From assembly GCA_900759335.1 (NCBI GenBank), contig CAAEUX010000038.1:1-64000 (forward strand): DNA of 64,000 bases, written 5' to 3'. Shown here one piece after another: positions 48,945-60,611 of this stretch. Position 1 is the first letter of the stretch. Every line of letters begins with the position of its first letter. The DNA comes from an uncultured Collinsella sp. GTDB lineage: Bacteria; Actinomycetota; Coriobacteriia; Coriobacteriales; Coriobacteriaceae. The notes beneath the pieces were generated by a model. It saw only the letters and a list, made by a program, of their open reading frames with translations. It had not been told where the DNA came from and made no database searches. Position numbers and translations under genes: made by a program.

Positions 48945-50247
48945 AGGCCAGATAATCTTGGATGAGATCGCAGATGGCTCGGGCGTCGTTGATGTTGATG
49001 GCTCGGGTCGCAAAGCCGGCGTCGAATGCCTGGCGTGCCAGGGCTTCGTTGCAGGCAAGGGCCAGCGTGCGGCCGTCGACCAGGTCGAGCGAGCTCTTGC
49101 CGCGCAGACGGTCGACACCGGAGCGCGCGACCACGATGTTGTCGAAGCCCTCGGTCTTGTAGCCCTCGATGATCACCACGTCAACATCGTTGTAGCGCGA
49201 CAGCAGCTCGCGCGCGGGCATCTCGTCCTCCTCGCGCGTGTCGGCGTACTCCGCCCAGCGCGTGGCGCAGATAAGGCCCACGTGCTTGGATCCGGCCTGG
49301 TGATGGCGCCAGGTGTCCTTAGCGGGCACGTCGATATCAAAGCCGTGATGCCCATGATGCTTGAGCGAACCCACGCGCAGGCCGCGGCGGGTGAGCTCCG
49401 CGATAACCTTCTCGACGAGCGTGGTCTTGCCCGAGTTTTGGTAGCCGATAAACGCGATCGCGGGGACGGCCGGTGCCGGAGCTGCAGGCGCGACGGCGAT
49501 GGGTGCGCTTGCGGGCGCGTTGCTCGCGGCACCCACGGCTTCGACAGCAGCAGCCTGGCGCTCTGCGCGATCCCACACGCCCGAGCGGCCGCCCTCCTTG
49601 TGCAGCAGGCGCACGTCGACGATCTCCATGCCGCGATCGACCGCCTTGCACATGTCATAGATCGTTAGGCACGCAGCGCTCGCGCCGGTCAGCGCCTCCA
49701 TCTCGATACCCGTCTTGCCCGTCACGCCCGCCGTAACCAGCACGTGAAAGCCAACCTGCCCGTCCGCGCGCGCCGGCGCCCAGCCCTCGGGCACGTCCTC
49801 GGCCGGCGTCCCCGCCGGAGCGATGGGCGCAATGTCGCACTTGCTCTTGGTAATGAGTAACGGATGGCACATGGGAATGATGTCGCTCGTGCGCTTGATG
49901 GCCATAATGCCCGCCACGCGCGCGCAGGCAAGCACATCGCCCTTTTTGGCGCGGTCCTGCAACACCATGGCCTGTGTCTCGGGGTGCATGAGGATGGTGC
50001 CCTCGGCGATGGCGATGCGATGAGTCTCGGCCTTGTCGGACACGTCGACCATGCGCACCTCGCCCTTGGCGTCCACGTGCGTCAGCTCGTCGCGACGGGC
50101 GTCGCGGGCGGGCTCGGTGGCAGCGCTGGCAGACGGCTGCGCGGACACGTCGGCGTTGTCAGCATTCGCCGCAGCCGTGACTTTGTGGGCAGACATCGCG
50201 GCCCTGCGAGCGGCCTTGGTTGCATCGGCGTACCTGCTCTTGGCCAT
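48943..50247 (-). CDS. moaC: MoaC-MobB fusion protein (molybdopterin synthesis)
   Basis: 434 residues from ATG 50247 (CGGAGGATGATC). Residues about 50-225 are MoaC, cyclic pyranopterin monophosphate synthase: LTHVDAKGEVRMVDVSDK, PMCHPLLITK and ALTGASAACLTIYDMCK with the KxDM-like catalytic region. An Ala/Pro linker leads to MobB (about 260-434): Walker A GYQNSGKTTLVEKV, LKHHGHHGFDIDVPAKDTWRH, VVIIEGYK. MoaC follows MoaA in making the pterin; MobB binds GTP and helps attach the guanine dinucleotide. The gene starts four bases after moaA, so the pathway steps are linked in one operon. Confidence 0.92.
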   Translation of the reverse strand: MAKSRYADATKAARRAAMSAHKVTAAANADNADVSAQPSASAATEPARDARRDELTHVDAKGEVRMVDVSDKAETHRIAIAEGTILMHPETQAMVLQDRAKKGDVLACARVAGIMAIKRTSDIIPMCHPLLITKSKCDIAPIAPAGTPAEDVPEGWAPARADGQVGFHVLVTAGVTGKTGIEMEALTGASAACLTIYDMCKAVDRGMEIVDVRLLHKEGGRSGVWDRAERQAAAVEAVGAASNAPASAPIAVAPAAPAPAVPAIAFIGYQNSGKTTLVEKVIAELTRRGLRVGSLKHHGHHGFDIDVPAKDTWRHHQAGSKHVGLICATRWAEYADTREEDEMPARELLSRYNDVDVVIIEGYKTEGFDNIVVARSGVDRLRGKSSLDLVDGRTLALACNEALARQAFDAGFATRAININDARAICDLIQDYLA

Positions 50248-50251
50248 ATGA

Positions 50252-51307
50252 TCATCCTCCGATTTGAGACATAAATCGTTGCGTGCCCTCAATTATCGCG
50301 TGTTCCTGCGGTTTGTGGGCCACGGCATCGCGCCAAATCGAAAGTACCTGCATATCATCACCACGGCGCAGCGCCTCACGCACCGAATACTCGGCATCGC
50401 TGAACAGGCACGGACGCACGTTGCCATCGGCCGTCAGGCGTAGACGGTTGCAATTCGCACAAAAATGATTGGACATGGCGCTGATAAAGCCAACCGTTCC
50501 CGCCGCGCCCGAAAAGTGCCAGTAGCGCGCAGGGCCCGCGCCGGCAGGAGCGTCGTTGATGTCGAGCGGCTCGAGCTCGCCCAGACCCGCCGCGGCGACC
50601 CCGGCATTGATGCGCGCCCGCAGCTCGTCGCTCGGCACGGTATCGCTCGCGTCCCACAGCTCGGGATTGAGCGTGGGCGCATGCGGGTCCACAGCGCAAT
50701 GCGAGCTCGTGTGCTCGTCGCCGATGGGCATATATTCGATAAAGCGCAGGTGGATGGGGCGATCGACGGTCAAGCGCGCGAGGGCCGCCACATCCTGGTT
50801 GAGCCGGCGCACAACAACGCAGTTGACCTTAACGGGCTCAAAGCCCCAAGCCAACGCCGCATCGATACCAGCCATGGTCTGTTCGAGCCGGCCCAGGCGC
50901 GTAATCTTTCCAAACAGCTCGGGGTCGAGTGTGTCGAGCGAGATGTTGACGCGGTTAAGCCCGGCATCTTTGAGCTGCGGTGCCAGCTTGGGCAGCAGGG
51001 CGCCATTGGTGGTAAGCGAGATGTCCTCGATCTGCGGAATCGCGCGGATGTCACGAATAAGCGGGATGATACGGCGGCTGACCAGCGGCTCGCCACCCGT
51101 CAGGCGTACGCGGCGAATGCCCTCCCCCGCCACCAGGCGCACAAAGCGGGCGATTTCCTCGGCGCTGAGTAGCTCGTCGTGCGCGCGGGGCGCCACGCCA
51201 TCGGCCGGCATGCAGTAAATGCAGCGGAAATTGCACTTGTCGGTAACGGCAATGCGCAGGTAGTTGATATCGCGGCCAAAGCCGTCATGTTGCACGTGCC
51301 CGTCCAC
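50252..51307 (-). CDS. moaA: GTP 3',8-cyclase (molybdopterin step 1)
   Basis: 351 residues from GTG 51307, with GAGGGGAGGGCTGC upstream. Radical-SAM cluster CNFRCIYC, then RLTGGEPLVSR, the C-terminal second cluster FCANCNRLRLTADGNVRPCL, and the terminal Gly-Gly needed for activity (SQIGG end). With MoaC it turns GTP into the pterin precursor. All expected catalytic parts are present. Confidence 0.96.
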   Translation of the reverse strand: MDGHVQHDGFGRDINYLRIAVTDKCNFRCIYCMPADGVAPRAHDELLSAEEIARFVRLVAGEGIRRVRLTGGEPLVSRRIIPLIRDIRAIPQIEDISLTTNGALLPKLAPQLKDAGLNRVNISLDTLDPELFGKITRLGRLEQTMAGIDAALAWGFEPVKVNCVVVRRLNQDVAALARLTVDRPIHLRFIEYMPIGDEHTSSHCAVDPHAPTLNPELWDASDTVPSDELRARINAGVAAAGLGELEPLDINDAPAGAGPARYWHFSGAAGTVGFISAMSNHFCANCNRLRLTADGNVRPCLFSDAEYSVREALRRGDDMQVLSIWRDAVAHKPQEHAIIEGTQRFMSQIGG

Positions 51308-51438
51308 GCAGCCCTCCCCTCACGCGGCGTTTTATTCTTCGGAAAACATAATACCCCACGAGAGAATCATGCCGACACCCGTACGACAGGACGGGTCACT
51401 TCGAGCAAAACGGACTTCCAAGCCCATCGTCAACATGC

Positions 51439-51503
51439 AAACCATCACAACATTCGATGCTTTTCCCGTTTTTGGCAAAAAACGTCGAATGTTGTGATGG
51501 TTT
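51439..51503. repeat. 65-bp palindrome family, copy 3
   Basis: Same outer arms as copy 2; the centre is CTTTTCCCGTTTTTGGCAAA-like and nearly identical to copy 4. Between the endonuclease-like gene (3' side) and moaA. Confidence 0.9.
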
Positions 51504-51541
51504 GCCTGCCCACAGCACCCCGTAGAAGGACCAAAGCGTCC

Positions 51542-52579
51542 CTAAAGACCGCCGTCCCAGTGTCGAATCACGAACTCTCGCAGGTCGTTCTGACGTTTCT
51601 GGAATGTCTCGCTTCGGTCGCACTTAAGGCCCATAGCGAGCGCGATGGCGTTCATCGCCCGATGCAATTGCAGCTGGTGGGCAAACTGAGTCCCGGTGAG
51701 GACGATCATCCTAAAGCCCAGCGCGCTCAGCACGGTCATACGCTCCGCATCCGACGCGCTGCGCTGTTTATCAAGATGGTCCGAGCCGTTGTACTCAATC
51801 CCCGTACCGCTCGCAGGCGCATATACGTCGATCTCGAAATACCCGGCCTTTGCGAGATACTTGAACTCGTTGGGAACATCGACCCGATGGTTGAGCTCGA
51901 TTTTGGCGTATCCCAGCCCGCCCTGGGAACGTTTTGCTACGACCATGATTGCGGTGGCCGTCTCCATGGGCGACCGCGCGCCATCGTGCACGCGCTTGAG
52001 CACGGCGGCCGCGCGTATAGCCCCCTGACGAGATCGGTTCTCGTTGCAATAAGCAATCAAGTCGGCAACGGTATACCTCTGCCCCATCTCGATATAATCG
52101 CCTGTCGACAGATGATTCAAATGGTATCGGGCGCAGATTTCGTAGCCATATTCCAGCTGCTCGGGCTCACTCATCCACGAACCCGCTTGGACAAAGCACA
52201 TGGCCTCATCAACCACCAGAAGGCCCTCTGCCACCTCGATAAGATGGCATGGAGGTATCGGCGCCCCAAACACGTGGCACCTAAATCTAGCCGGCGTCGA
52301 ACGCTCAAAATCGAAGTTGACGAGCGTGTCGATATGATCGAGCTCTTCTCGTGGAATACCGAGCAAAACCAGATAGTCGGTAACGATCCCAACTGCCGCT
52401 GAAGCCCTCAGCCCCTTGGCATCGAGCCCCAATTTGGGCAGGCTCGCGGTCGGCTCCGCCTCGTTAGCAAGCGAGTCCTCATCGTATAGGCTGCTTGCTC
52501 GCGAGAGCGGCTCGGACGGGCGCGCCACGTTGTGGTACAGCCAGGCAGTCTTATGGGACAGGACGATCGGCAGGTCCAT
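51542..52579 (-). CDS. Hypothetical protein with endonuclease-like (DUF559-type) C-terminal domain
   Basis: 345 residues. The last 150 residues carry FEIDVYAPASGTGIEYNGSD followed by a histidine, with the E-x-D...E-Y pattern of very-short-patch-repair/DUF559 nuclease folds, preceded by SPMETATAIMVVAKR. The first 190 residues are unassigned and include an HTH-like stretch (GDYIEMGQRYTVADLIAYC). It stands between two copies of the 65-bp palindrome with no methylase. Possible roles are DNA repair or defence; not decided by sequence. Confidence 0.65.
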   Translation of the reverse strand: MDLPIVLSHKTAWLYHNVARPSEPLSRASSLYDEDSLANEAEPTASLPKLGLDAKGLRASAAVGIVTDYLVLLGIPREELDHIDTLVNFDFERSTPARFRCHVFGAPIPPCHLIEVAEGLLVVDEAMCFVQAGSWMSEPEQLEYGYEICARYHLNHLSTGDYIEMGQRYTVADLIAYCNENRSRQGAIRAAAVLKRVHDGARSPMETATAIMVVAKRSQGGLGYAKIELNHRVDVPNEFKYLAKAGYFEIDVYAPASGTGIEYNGSDHLDKQRSASDAERMTVLSALGFRMIVLTGTQFAHQLQLHRAMNAIALAMGLKCDRSETFQKRQNDLREFVIRHWDGGL

Positions 52580-52680
52580 GAGCCCTCCAATGGAGTCGGA
52601 TAACCAACCTTATTCCCCTGCTCACGGGTTCGCACACCTTCGTGCGCAAGAAAGCGATTCCACCCGGTCGAGTGGCAGAA

Positions 52681-52745
52681 AAACCATCACAACATTCGAT
52701 GCTTTTCCCGATTTTGGCAAAAAACGACGAATGTTGTGATGGTTT
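52681..52745. repeat. 65-bp palindrome family, copy 4
   Basis: Same arms as copies 2 and 3, centre almost identical to copy 3. Between ABC gene stop (52795) and the endonuclease-like gene start. Confidence 0.9.
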
Positions 52746-52794
52746 GAGGCGAGGTGAGGGGCACAGAGGGGTCAAAGCATCGTGCTCGAACGGG

Positions 52795-54693
52795 TTAATC
52801 CAGCTCTTTTAAGCCATGCGCCAGCTGCCAGTACTCGCCGTGCTGGGCGAGTAGCTCTTCGTGCGTGCCGCGCTCGATGATGCGGCCGTGTTCGAGGACC
52901 ATGATGGCGTCGGCGTCGCGGACAGTGGACAGGCGGTGCGCGATCATAAACGTGGTGCGACCGCGCATGATGCGGTCCATACCGCGCTCGATGAGCTTTT
53001 CGGTACGCGTGTCAATGGAGCTCGTGGCCTCGTCCAGGATGAGCACCGGCGGATCGGCGACGGCCACGCGCGCGATGGCGAGCAGCTGACGCTGACCCTG
53101 CGACAGGTTGGCGCCGTCGGCCGTGACCGGTGTGTCGTAGCCCCGCGGCAGACGGCGGATAAACGAGTCGGCGCAGGCGGCCTCGGCAGCGGCGCGTACC
53201 TCCTCGTCGGTCGCGTCGAGCTTGCCAAAGCGGATGTTCTGCGCAATGGTGCCGCTAAACAGGTGCGTGTCCTGCAGCACAATGCCGAGCGACCCGCGCA
53301 GGCTGGCCTTGGCAATGTGCTTGACGTCGATGCCGTCGTACGTGATCTCGCCGTCATCGACCTCGTAGAAGCGGTTGATGAGGTTGGTGATGGTCGTCTT
53401 TCCGGCGCCCGTCGAGCCAACAAAGGCGATCTTTTGCCCCGGCTTGGCGAACAGGTTGAGGTCCGTGAGCACGCGCGTGCCCGGCACGTAGGAAAAGTCC
53501 ACGGCGTGGAAACGCACGTCGCCGGCGAGCGGGACCAGACCGGTAACAAGCTCGGTACCATCGGCCGCCACCGCACGACCCGATTCATCAACGGCGGCCA
53601 CGTCGTGCAGATGTCCATACGTGCCCACACCCTGGCCCTCGGGAATCTTCCACGCCCACGCGGCGTCGCCCGTCTGCACCAGCTCCACGCAGCCCTCGTC
53701 CACCTCGGGCTTAAGGTCCATAGCCGCAAACAGGCGCTCGGCACCGGCCAACGCATTGAGCAAGAAGTTGCCCAGCTGCGTAAACTGGTTGATGGGCATG
53801 GCGGCTTGGCGCACAAAGACCAGGTAGCTTGCAAGCGCACCCACGTCGGCCAGGCCCTTGATGCAGAGCATGCCGCCCGCCACGGCGACGATGGCATAGT
53901 TGACGTAGCCGATCACCACGGTCATGGGCACCATCGAGTTGGCGTAGGCCTGTGCGGCGCCACCGGTACGGCGCAGCTCCTGGTTGCGCGTGTCAAAACC
54001 GGCAACATTGGCCTGCTCGTGGTTAAAGACCTTAATGACCTTTTGGCCCGAGACCATCTCCTCGACGTATCCGTCCAAGTCGCCGAGCGATGCCTGCTGG
54101 GCGGCAAAAAAGCGCTTGGAGCGGGCACCCGAGTAGCGCGCGTACAGCACAATGGCAACATCGCACGCGAGCGTGATAATCGTGAGATGCCAGTTAAGAA
54201 TGATGAGCATGGCTGTGGTGCCGATCACCTGAATGGTCGCCTGAATCACGTTGGCAAAGCTGTTGTTGAGTGCCTCGGAGACCGTGTCGACGTCGTTGGT
54301 GAAGAAGCTCATGATGTCGCCCGAGCGCGTACTGTCAAAGTAACTGAGCGGCAGCGTCTGGATGTGCGCGAACAAGTCGCGGCGAATATCGGACACCACG
54401 CGCTGGGCCGCGCGCACCATGATCTGCGAGTAACCCAAGGCCGAGAGCACGCCCGCGGCGTAGATGACGGCCGTAAAGAGAACCTGCTTGGTGAGCAGCT
54501 CCTCCCCACCCGCGGCCAGGCCGTTGACGATGGGGCGCACCATATAGGTGCCGGCAAGACTCGCGATGGCGGCGACGGAGGCCAGCACACCAACCACCAG
54601 CAGCGAGAACTTGGCATGCCCCATGTAGGAGAGCAAGCGGCGGAGCGTTCGACGCAGATTGGCCGGACGAGCCTGAGCGGAAGTCTTAGGCAT
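52795..54693 (-). CDS. ABC exporter half, subunit 2
   Basis: 632 residues from ATG 54693, which overlaps the partner's stop by 8 bases; the longer frame is rejected. Six membrane helices, then an ATPase domain with GSTGAGKTT, LSQGQRQLLAIARV (signature with Q in place of the usual second G), VLILDEATSS and AHRLS. A stretch of about 60 residues (QTGDAAWAWKIPEGQGVGTYG) is inserted before the ATPase domain. Forms a heterodimer with the upstream gene, like BmrCD or LmrCD multidrug exporters. Confidence 0.9.
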   Translation of the reverse strand: MPKTSAQARPANLRRTLRRLLSYMGHAKFSLLVVGVLASVAAIASLAGTYMVRPIVNGLAAGGEELLTKQVLFTAVIYAAGVLSALGYSQIMVRAAQRVVSDIRRDLFAHIQTLPLSYFDSTRSGDIMSFFTNDVDTVSEALNNSFANVIQATIQVIGTTAMLIILNWHLTIITLACDVAIVLYARYSGARSKRFFAAQQASLGDLDGYVEEMVSGQKVIKVFNHEQANVAGFDTRNQELRRTGGAAQAYANSMVPMTVVIGYVNYAIVAVAGGMLCIKGLADVGALASYLVFVRQAAMPINQFTQLGNFLLNALAGAERLFAAMDLKPEVDEGCVELVQTGDAAWAWKIPEGQGVGTYGHLHDVAAVDESGRAVAADGTELVTGLVPLAGDVRFHAVDFSYVPGTRVLTDLNLFAKPGQKIAFVGSTGAGKTTITNLINRFYEVDDGEITYDGIDVKHIAKASLRGSLGIVLQDTHLFSGTIAQNIRFGKLDATDEEVRAAAEAACADSFIRRLPRGYDTPVTADGANLSQGQRQLLAIARVAVADPPVLILDEATSSIDTRTEKLIERGMDRIMRGRTTFMIAHRLSTVRDADAIMVLEHGRIIERGTHEELLAQHGEYWQLAHGLKELD

Positions 54694-56509
54694 GGCGCTC
54701 ACCCCCTTCCGGGGATGATCCGTATGCGACGGAGGAAAACAGATCGTACGCGTCGTCGGCATCACCGTCGTCGCTCGCATCACCCGCGAACTCCATCTGC
54801 GAGGCGTAAATCTCCTGGTAGATGTTGTCACCTGCTAGCAGTTCCTCATGCGTGCCCACGCCGTGAATGCGGCCGTCATCCAGCACCACGATGCGGTCGG
54901 CATCCATCACGCTTGCGATACGCTGGGCGATGATGATCACCGTCGTGTCGGGAATCTGGGCGATATGCTCGCGGATCTTGGCGTCGGTCGCCATATCGAC
55001 CGCACTGGTCGAGTCGTCAAAAATGAGCACGCGCGGATGTTTGAGCAACGTACGCGCAATGCACAGGCGCTGCTTCTGGCCGCCCGAAACACCGGCGCCG
55101 CCCTGGCCCAACTCGCCGTCGAGACCGCCGATGCGGTCCAGAAACTCGTCCACGCACGCCGCACGGCAGGCATCCAACAACTCCTCGTCGGTGGCATCGG
55201 GCGCGCCCCACTGCAGGTTCTCGCGCACGGCGCCCGTAAACAGCACGTTCTTTTGCAGCACAATGCCCACCGCATCGCGTAGGGCAACCAGGTCGTAGTC
55301 GCGCACGTCGCGCCCGCCCACGAGCACGGCGCCCTCGGTCGCGTCGTACAGGCGCGCGATGAGCTGCACGAGCGAGCTCTTGCCCGAGCCCGTGCCGCCG
55401 AGCACGCCCACCGTGGAGCCCGGCTCGATGCGAAGGTCGATATGCTCGAGCACGTCCTCGACAGCATCCGCGCGGTACTTAAACGACACATCGCGGAACT
55501 CGACACTTCCGTCGACAACTTCGCGCACAGCCGCGTCTGCCGCGGGCGCCTCGATAAGCGAGCGCTCATCGAGGACGTGCGAGATGCGCTCCACACTGGC
55601 GAGTGCGCGCGTAAGCAGCAAAAACACGTTGGAAATCATCATGAGCGAGTTCATGATCAGCAGCACGTAGCTCATAAAGCCCGTGAGCGAGCCCACGCCC
55701 AGCTTGCCGGCGAGAATCATGCGGCCGCCAATCCACAGGATGGAGAGCGCAGCCACGTACATCGACAGCTGAAACACCGGCAGATTGAGCACGGCGGTGC
55801 CGAAGGTCTTGGTCGCCGTGTCGGCAAGCTCGGTATTGACGGTGTCGAACTTGTCGCACTCGTGCTCGGCGCGCACGTAAGCCTTCACGGCGCGCACGGC
55901 GGTAAGGTCCTCTTGTACCACGCCGTTGAGGTGGTCCATCGAGGTCTGGAGTTGGCGGTAGAGCGGACTGACGCGATAGGTGATGGCGCCCAGTACGATT
56001 GCCAGCACGGGCAAGATGATCGCAAAGACGGTGGCGAGCGGGCGCGACAGCATCAGCGCGTAGATAAGGCCGACGATAAGCGTCACCGGGCCGCGCACCA
56101 TAGGGCGAAAGCCGTTGCCCACAGCATTTTGGATAACGGTGATGTCCGTGGTCATGCGGGTGACGAGCGAGCTGGCGTCGTAGTTGTCCAGGTTACCAAA
56201 AGCGAGCGTCTGAATCTTTTTGTACTCGGCCTCGCGCAGGTTAGCGCCTAGGCCCGAGGCAACGCGGGCGGATGTGCGGGCATAGCCCAAGCCCAATACC
56301 AGCGAAAACGCCGCACACACCAACATGTACGCGCCTTGCAGCAGCATGTAGTTGATGTCGCCCGCAGGCACGCCCACGTCGATGATGTTCGCCATGATAA
56401 CCGGGATAAACAGCTCGAGCGCCGTCTCGGCCGTCACAAAGAGCACGCCGAGTATGGCGTCGCGACGGTATTCCCCCAAGTAGGAAAACAGGATCTTGAG
56501 ATTGCGCAC
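54686..56509 (-). CDS. ABC exporter half, subunit 1
   Basis: 607 residues from GTG 56509. Six membrane segments, then Walker A GGTGSGKSS, signature VSGGQKQRLCIAR, and Walker B VLIFDDSTSAVD. The residue after Walker B is aspartate (FDDSTS) where an active site needs glutamate, so this subunit carries the degenerate ATP site of a heterodimeric exporter; the partner has the intact DEATSS. That asymmetry is typical of BmrCD/TM287-288-type drug exporters. The start of this gene is 262 bp from the divergent MATE gene. Confidence 0.9.
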   Translation of the reverse strand: MRNLKILFSYLGEYRRDAILGVLFVTAETALELFIPVIMANIIDVGVPAGDINYMLLQGAYMLVCAAFSLVLGLGYARTSARVASGLGANLREAEYKKIQTLAFGNLDNYDASSLVTRMTTDITVIQNAVGNGFRPMVRGPVTLIVGLIYALMLSRPLATVFAIILPVLAIVLGAITYRVSPLYRQLQTSMDHLNGVVQEDLTAVRAVKAYVRAEHECDKFDTVNTELADTATKTFGTAVLNLPVFQLSMYVAALSILWIGGRMILAGKLGVGSLTGFMSYVLLIMNSLMMISNVFLLLTRALASVERISHVLDERSLIEAPAADAAVREVVDGSVEFRDVSFKYRADAVEDVLEHIDLRIEPGSTVGVLGGTGSGKSSLVQLIARLYDATEGAVLVGGRDVRDYDLVALRDAVGIVLQKNVLFTGAVRENLQWGAPDATDEELLDACRAACVDEFLDRIGGLDGELGQGGAGVSGGQKQRLCIARTLLKHPRVLIFDDSTSAVDMATDAKIREHIAQIPDTTVIIIAQRIASVMDADRIVVLDDGRIHGVGTHEELLAGDNIYQEIYASQMEFAGDASDDGDADDAYDLFSSVAYGSSPEGGERHA

Positions 56510-56771
56510 GCAGGTTCATCCCCCATCAAACGTTGTTCGCAAACGCACGTATTATTGCGCGACAGGCGATGGTGTCAAGTGACGCGAAACCGATTTCTGC
56601 AAGGCTAACGAACGTGCCAAACAAGCATAGTGCGCATCTGTATTCAGTTGGAAATAATCGTGGGCCTCACTTTTTTCGCCCTGTCTTCGACTCAAACCTT
56701 GACTCTACAATCGTTGTAGGGTTTTCACTAAACTGGTACCTAAACGAACCAAGCCAGAAAGTACCCTGCCC
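56510..56771. other. Divergent control region between ABC exporter and MATE genes
   Basis: No gene. Contains the plus-strand -35-like TTGACT (56699-56704) and the inverted repeat described separately; both exporters could be controlled from here. Confidence 0.4.
56705..56719. promoter_or_regulatory. Inverted repeat upstream of MATE gene
   Basis: CTACAA-TCG-TTGTAG, 6-bp perfect arms, directly behind a -35-like TTGACT. This is the position of a MerR- or TetR-type operator, but no clear -10 is seen. Confidence 0.4.
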
Positions 56772-58118
56772 ATGGAACACGACCTCACACGCGGCAATGT
56801 CCTTAAGACCATCGCGGTCTTTGCCCTGCCTTATATGCTCTCGTACTTTTTGCAGATGCTCTACGGCATGGCCGACCTGTACATGATGGGACAGTTTAGC
56901 GGCGCCGCCGGCATCACCGCCGTGGGCAATGGCGCACAGACGCTCTACATCATTACCGTGACGCTCGTGGGCCTGGCCATGGGAACGACGGTCATCGTCG
57001 GCCATGCCGTGGGCTCGCGCCGCTTCGACCGCGCCGAGACCGCCATCGGCAATACCATCACGCTGTTTATGGGCGTCTCGGTGGTACTGGCCGTCATCTT
57101 GTTTGCACTATGCCCGCAGGTTGTGGCGCTCATTGGCACGCCGCCCGAGGCGGTCGAAGGCACCGCCGCCTACCTGCGTATCTGCTTTGTCGGCATTCCG
57201 TTTATTGCCGCATACAACATTCTCTCGGCCATCTTTCGCGGCCTGGGCGATTCGCGCTCGCCCATGTACGTGATCGGCGTGGCATGCATCATTAACATCG
57301 CGCTCGATTTTCTGTTTATCGGCCACATGGGGCTCGGCCCCGTGGGCGCGGCGCTCGGCACGGTGACCGCGCAGACGGCCAGCGTTGCCCTCGCGCTCGT
57401 GTGGCTTAAGAGCCGCCGTACGAACATCCACGTTAAGCGCAGCGACCTGCGTCCCCAGCCCGAGGTGCTCGGCAGCATTCTTAAGATCGGCGTGCCCGTG
57501 GCAGTACAGGACGGCTGCATCCAGGTGGCGTTTATGTTTATCACCGTCATCGCCAACCACCGAGGGCTCGTCGACGCCGCCGCCGTAGGCCTGGTCGAAA
57601 AGATGATCAGCTTCTTGTTCATTGTGCCGAGTTCCATGGGTGCCACCGTCAGCGCGCTCACAGCGCAAAACGCCGGCGCGGGCAAGGGCGACCGTGCGCG
57701 TCAGGTACTCAAGGACGCCATGACCATATCGGTAGTGTACGGTTGCCTAATCACGGTGCTGATGTGGCTGGTGGCGCCGGCGTTTATCGGCTTTTTTGCC
57801 AAGGATCCCGCGGTTGTCGCGGCCGGTACCGGCTATATGCACAGCTACATTTTCGACGCAATCTTTGCCGGCATCCACATTTGCTTTAGCGGCTTTTTCG
57901 CTGCATACGGCAAGAGCTACATCGGCTTTGCGCACAACGTGCTGGCCGTAGCGCTCATTCGCGTGCCGGGCGCGTGGCTGCTGTCGAACGCCTATTCCGA
58001 TACGTTGTTTCCCATGGGTATCGCCTCGCCGTGCGGGTCGATTTTGTCGGCAGTCATCTGTGTTGTCGCGTTTACCGTGCTCAACCGCCGCGGAGCTTTT
58101 GACAAACTGATGGCGTAG
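56772..58118 (+). CDS. MATE-family efflux transporter
   Basis: 448 residues, twelve membrane segments in two homologous halves. N-terminal LTRGNVLKTIAVFALPYMLSYFLQMLYGMADLYMMGQF is the family hallmark, with PSSMGATVSALTAQNAGAGK in the second half. It exports cationic drugs or metabolites against Na+ or H+. Divergent from the ABC exporter pair, so the two may be a joint drug-response region. Confidence 0.9.
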   Translation: MEHDLTRGNVLKTIAVFALPYMLSYFLQMLYGMADLYMMGQFSGAAGITAVGNGAQTLYIITVTLVGLAMGTTVIVGHAVGSRRFDRAETAIGNTITLFMGVSVVLAVILFALCPQVVALIGTPPEAVEGTAAYLRICFVGIPFIAAYNILSAIFRGLGDSRSPMYVIGVACIINIALDFLFIGHMGLGPVGAALGTVTAQTASVALALVWLKSRRTNIHVKRSDLRPQPEVLGSILKIGVPVAVQDGCIQVAFMFITVIANHRGLVDAAAVGLVEKMISFLFIVPSSMGATVSALTAQNAGAGKGDRARQVLKDAMTISVVYGCLITVLMWLVAPAFIGFFAKDPAVVAAGTGYMHSYIFDAIFAGIHICFSGFFAAYGKSYIGFAHNVLAVALIRVPGAWLLSNAYSDTLFPMGIASPCGSILSAVICVVAFTVLNRRGAFDKLMA

Positions 58119-58219
58119 CGGGGCAACGCGAAATCGCCCTCATCGACGGCATCGTCAGCGACGACCCGGCGACCCGAGTGACGCAGATCACGGTGCCGGT
58201 TTCCCCAGCAAAGTAAGAA

Positions 58220-58250
58220 CCGCCCGGAAGGCATCATGCTTCCCGGGCGG
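58220..58250. terminator. Bidirectional terminator between MATE gene and ligA
   Basis: CCGCCCGG (58220-58227) pairs with CCGGGCGG (58243-58250), extended by inner AAGGCA/TGCTT pairing. Located between convergent gene ends. Confidence 0.7.
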
Positions 58251-58274
58251 ATCTTCAATTTGGCTATCGACGCC

Positions 58275-60575
<2,301 letters not shown>

Positions 60576-60611
60576 TCAAACCGCACTGAATCGGCAGCCG
60601 CCAGTCTGGGG

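Noticed and set aside
54693..54831. N-terminal extension of the second ABC subunit
   Set aside because: The 46 extra codons overlap the upstream gene in another frame and look like shadow sequence; the ATG at 54693 gives a normal N-terminus and the usual coupling overlap.
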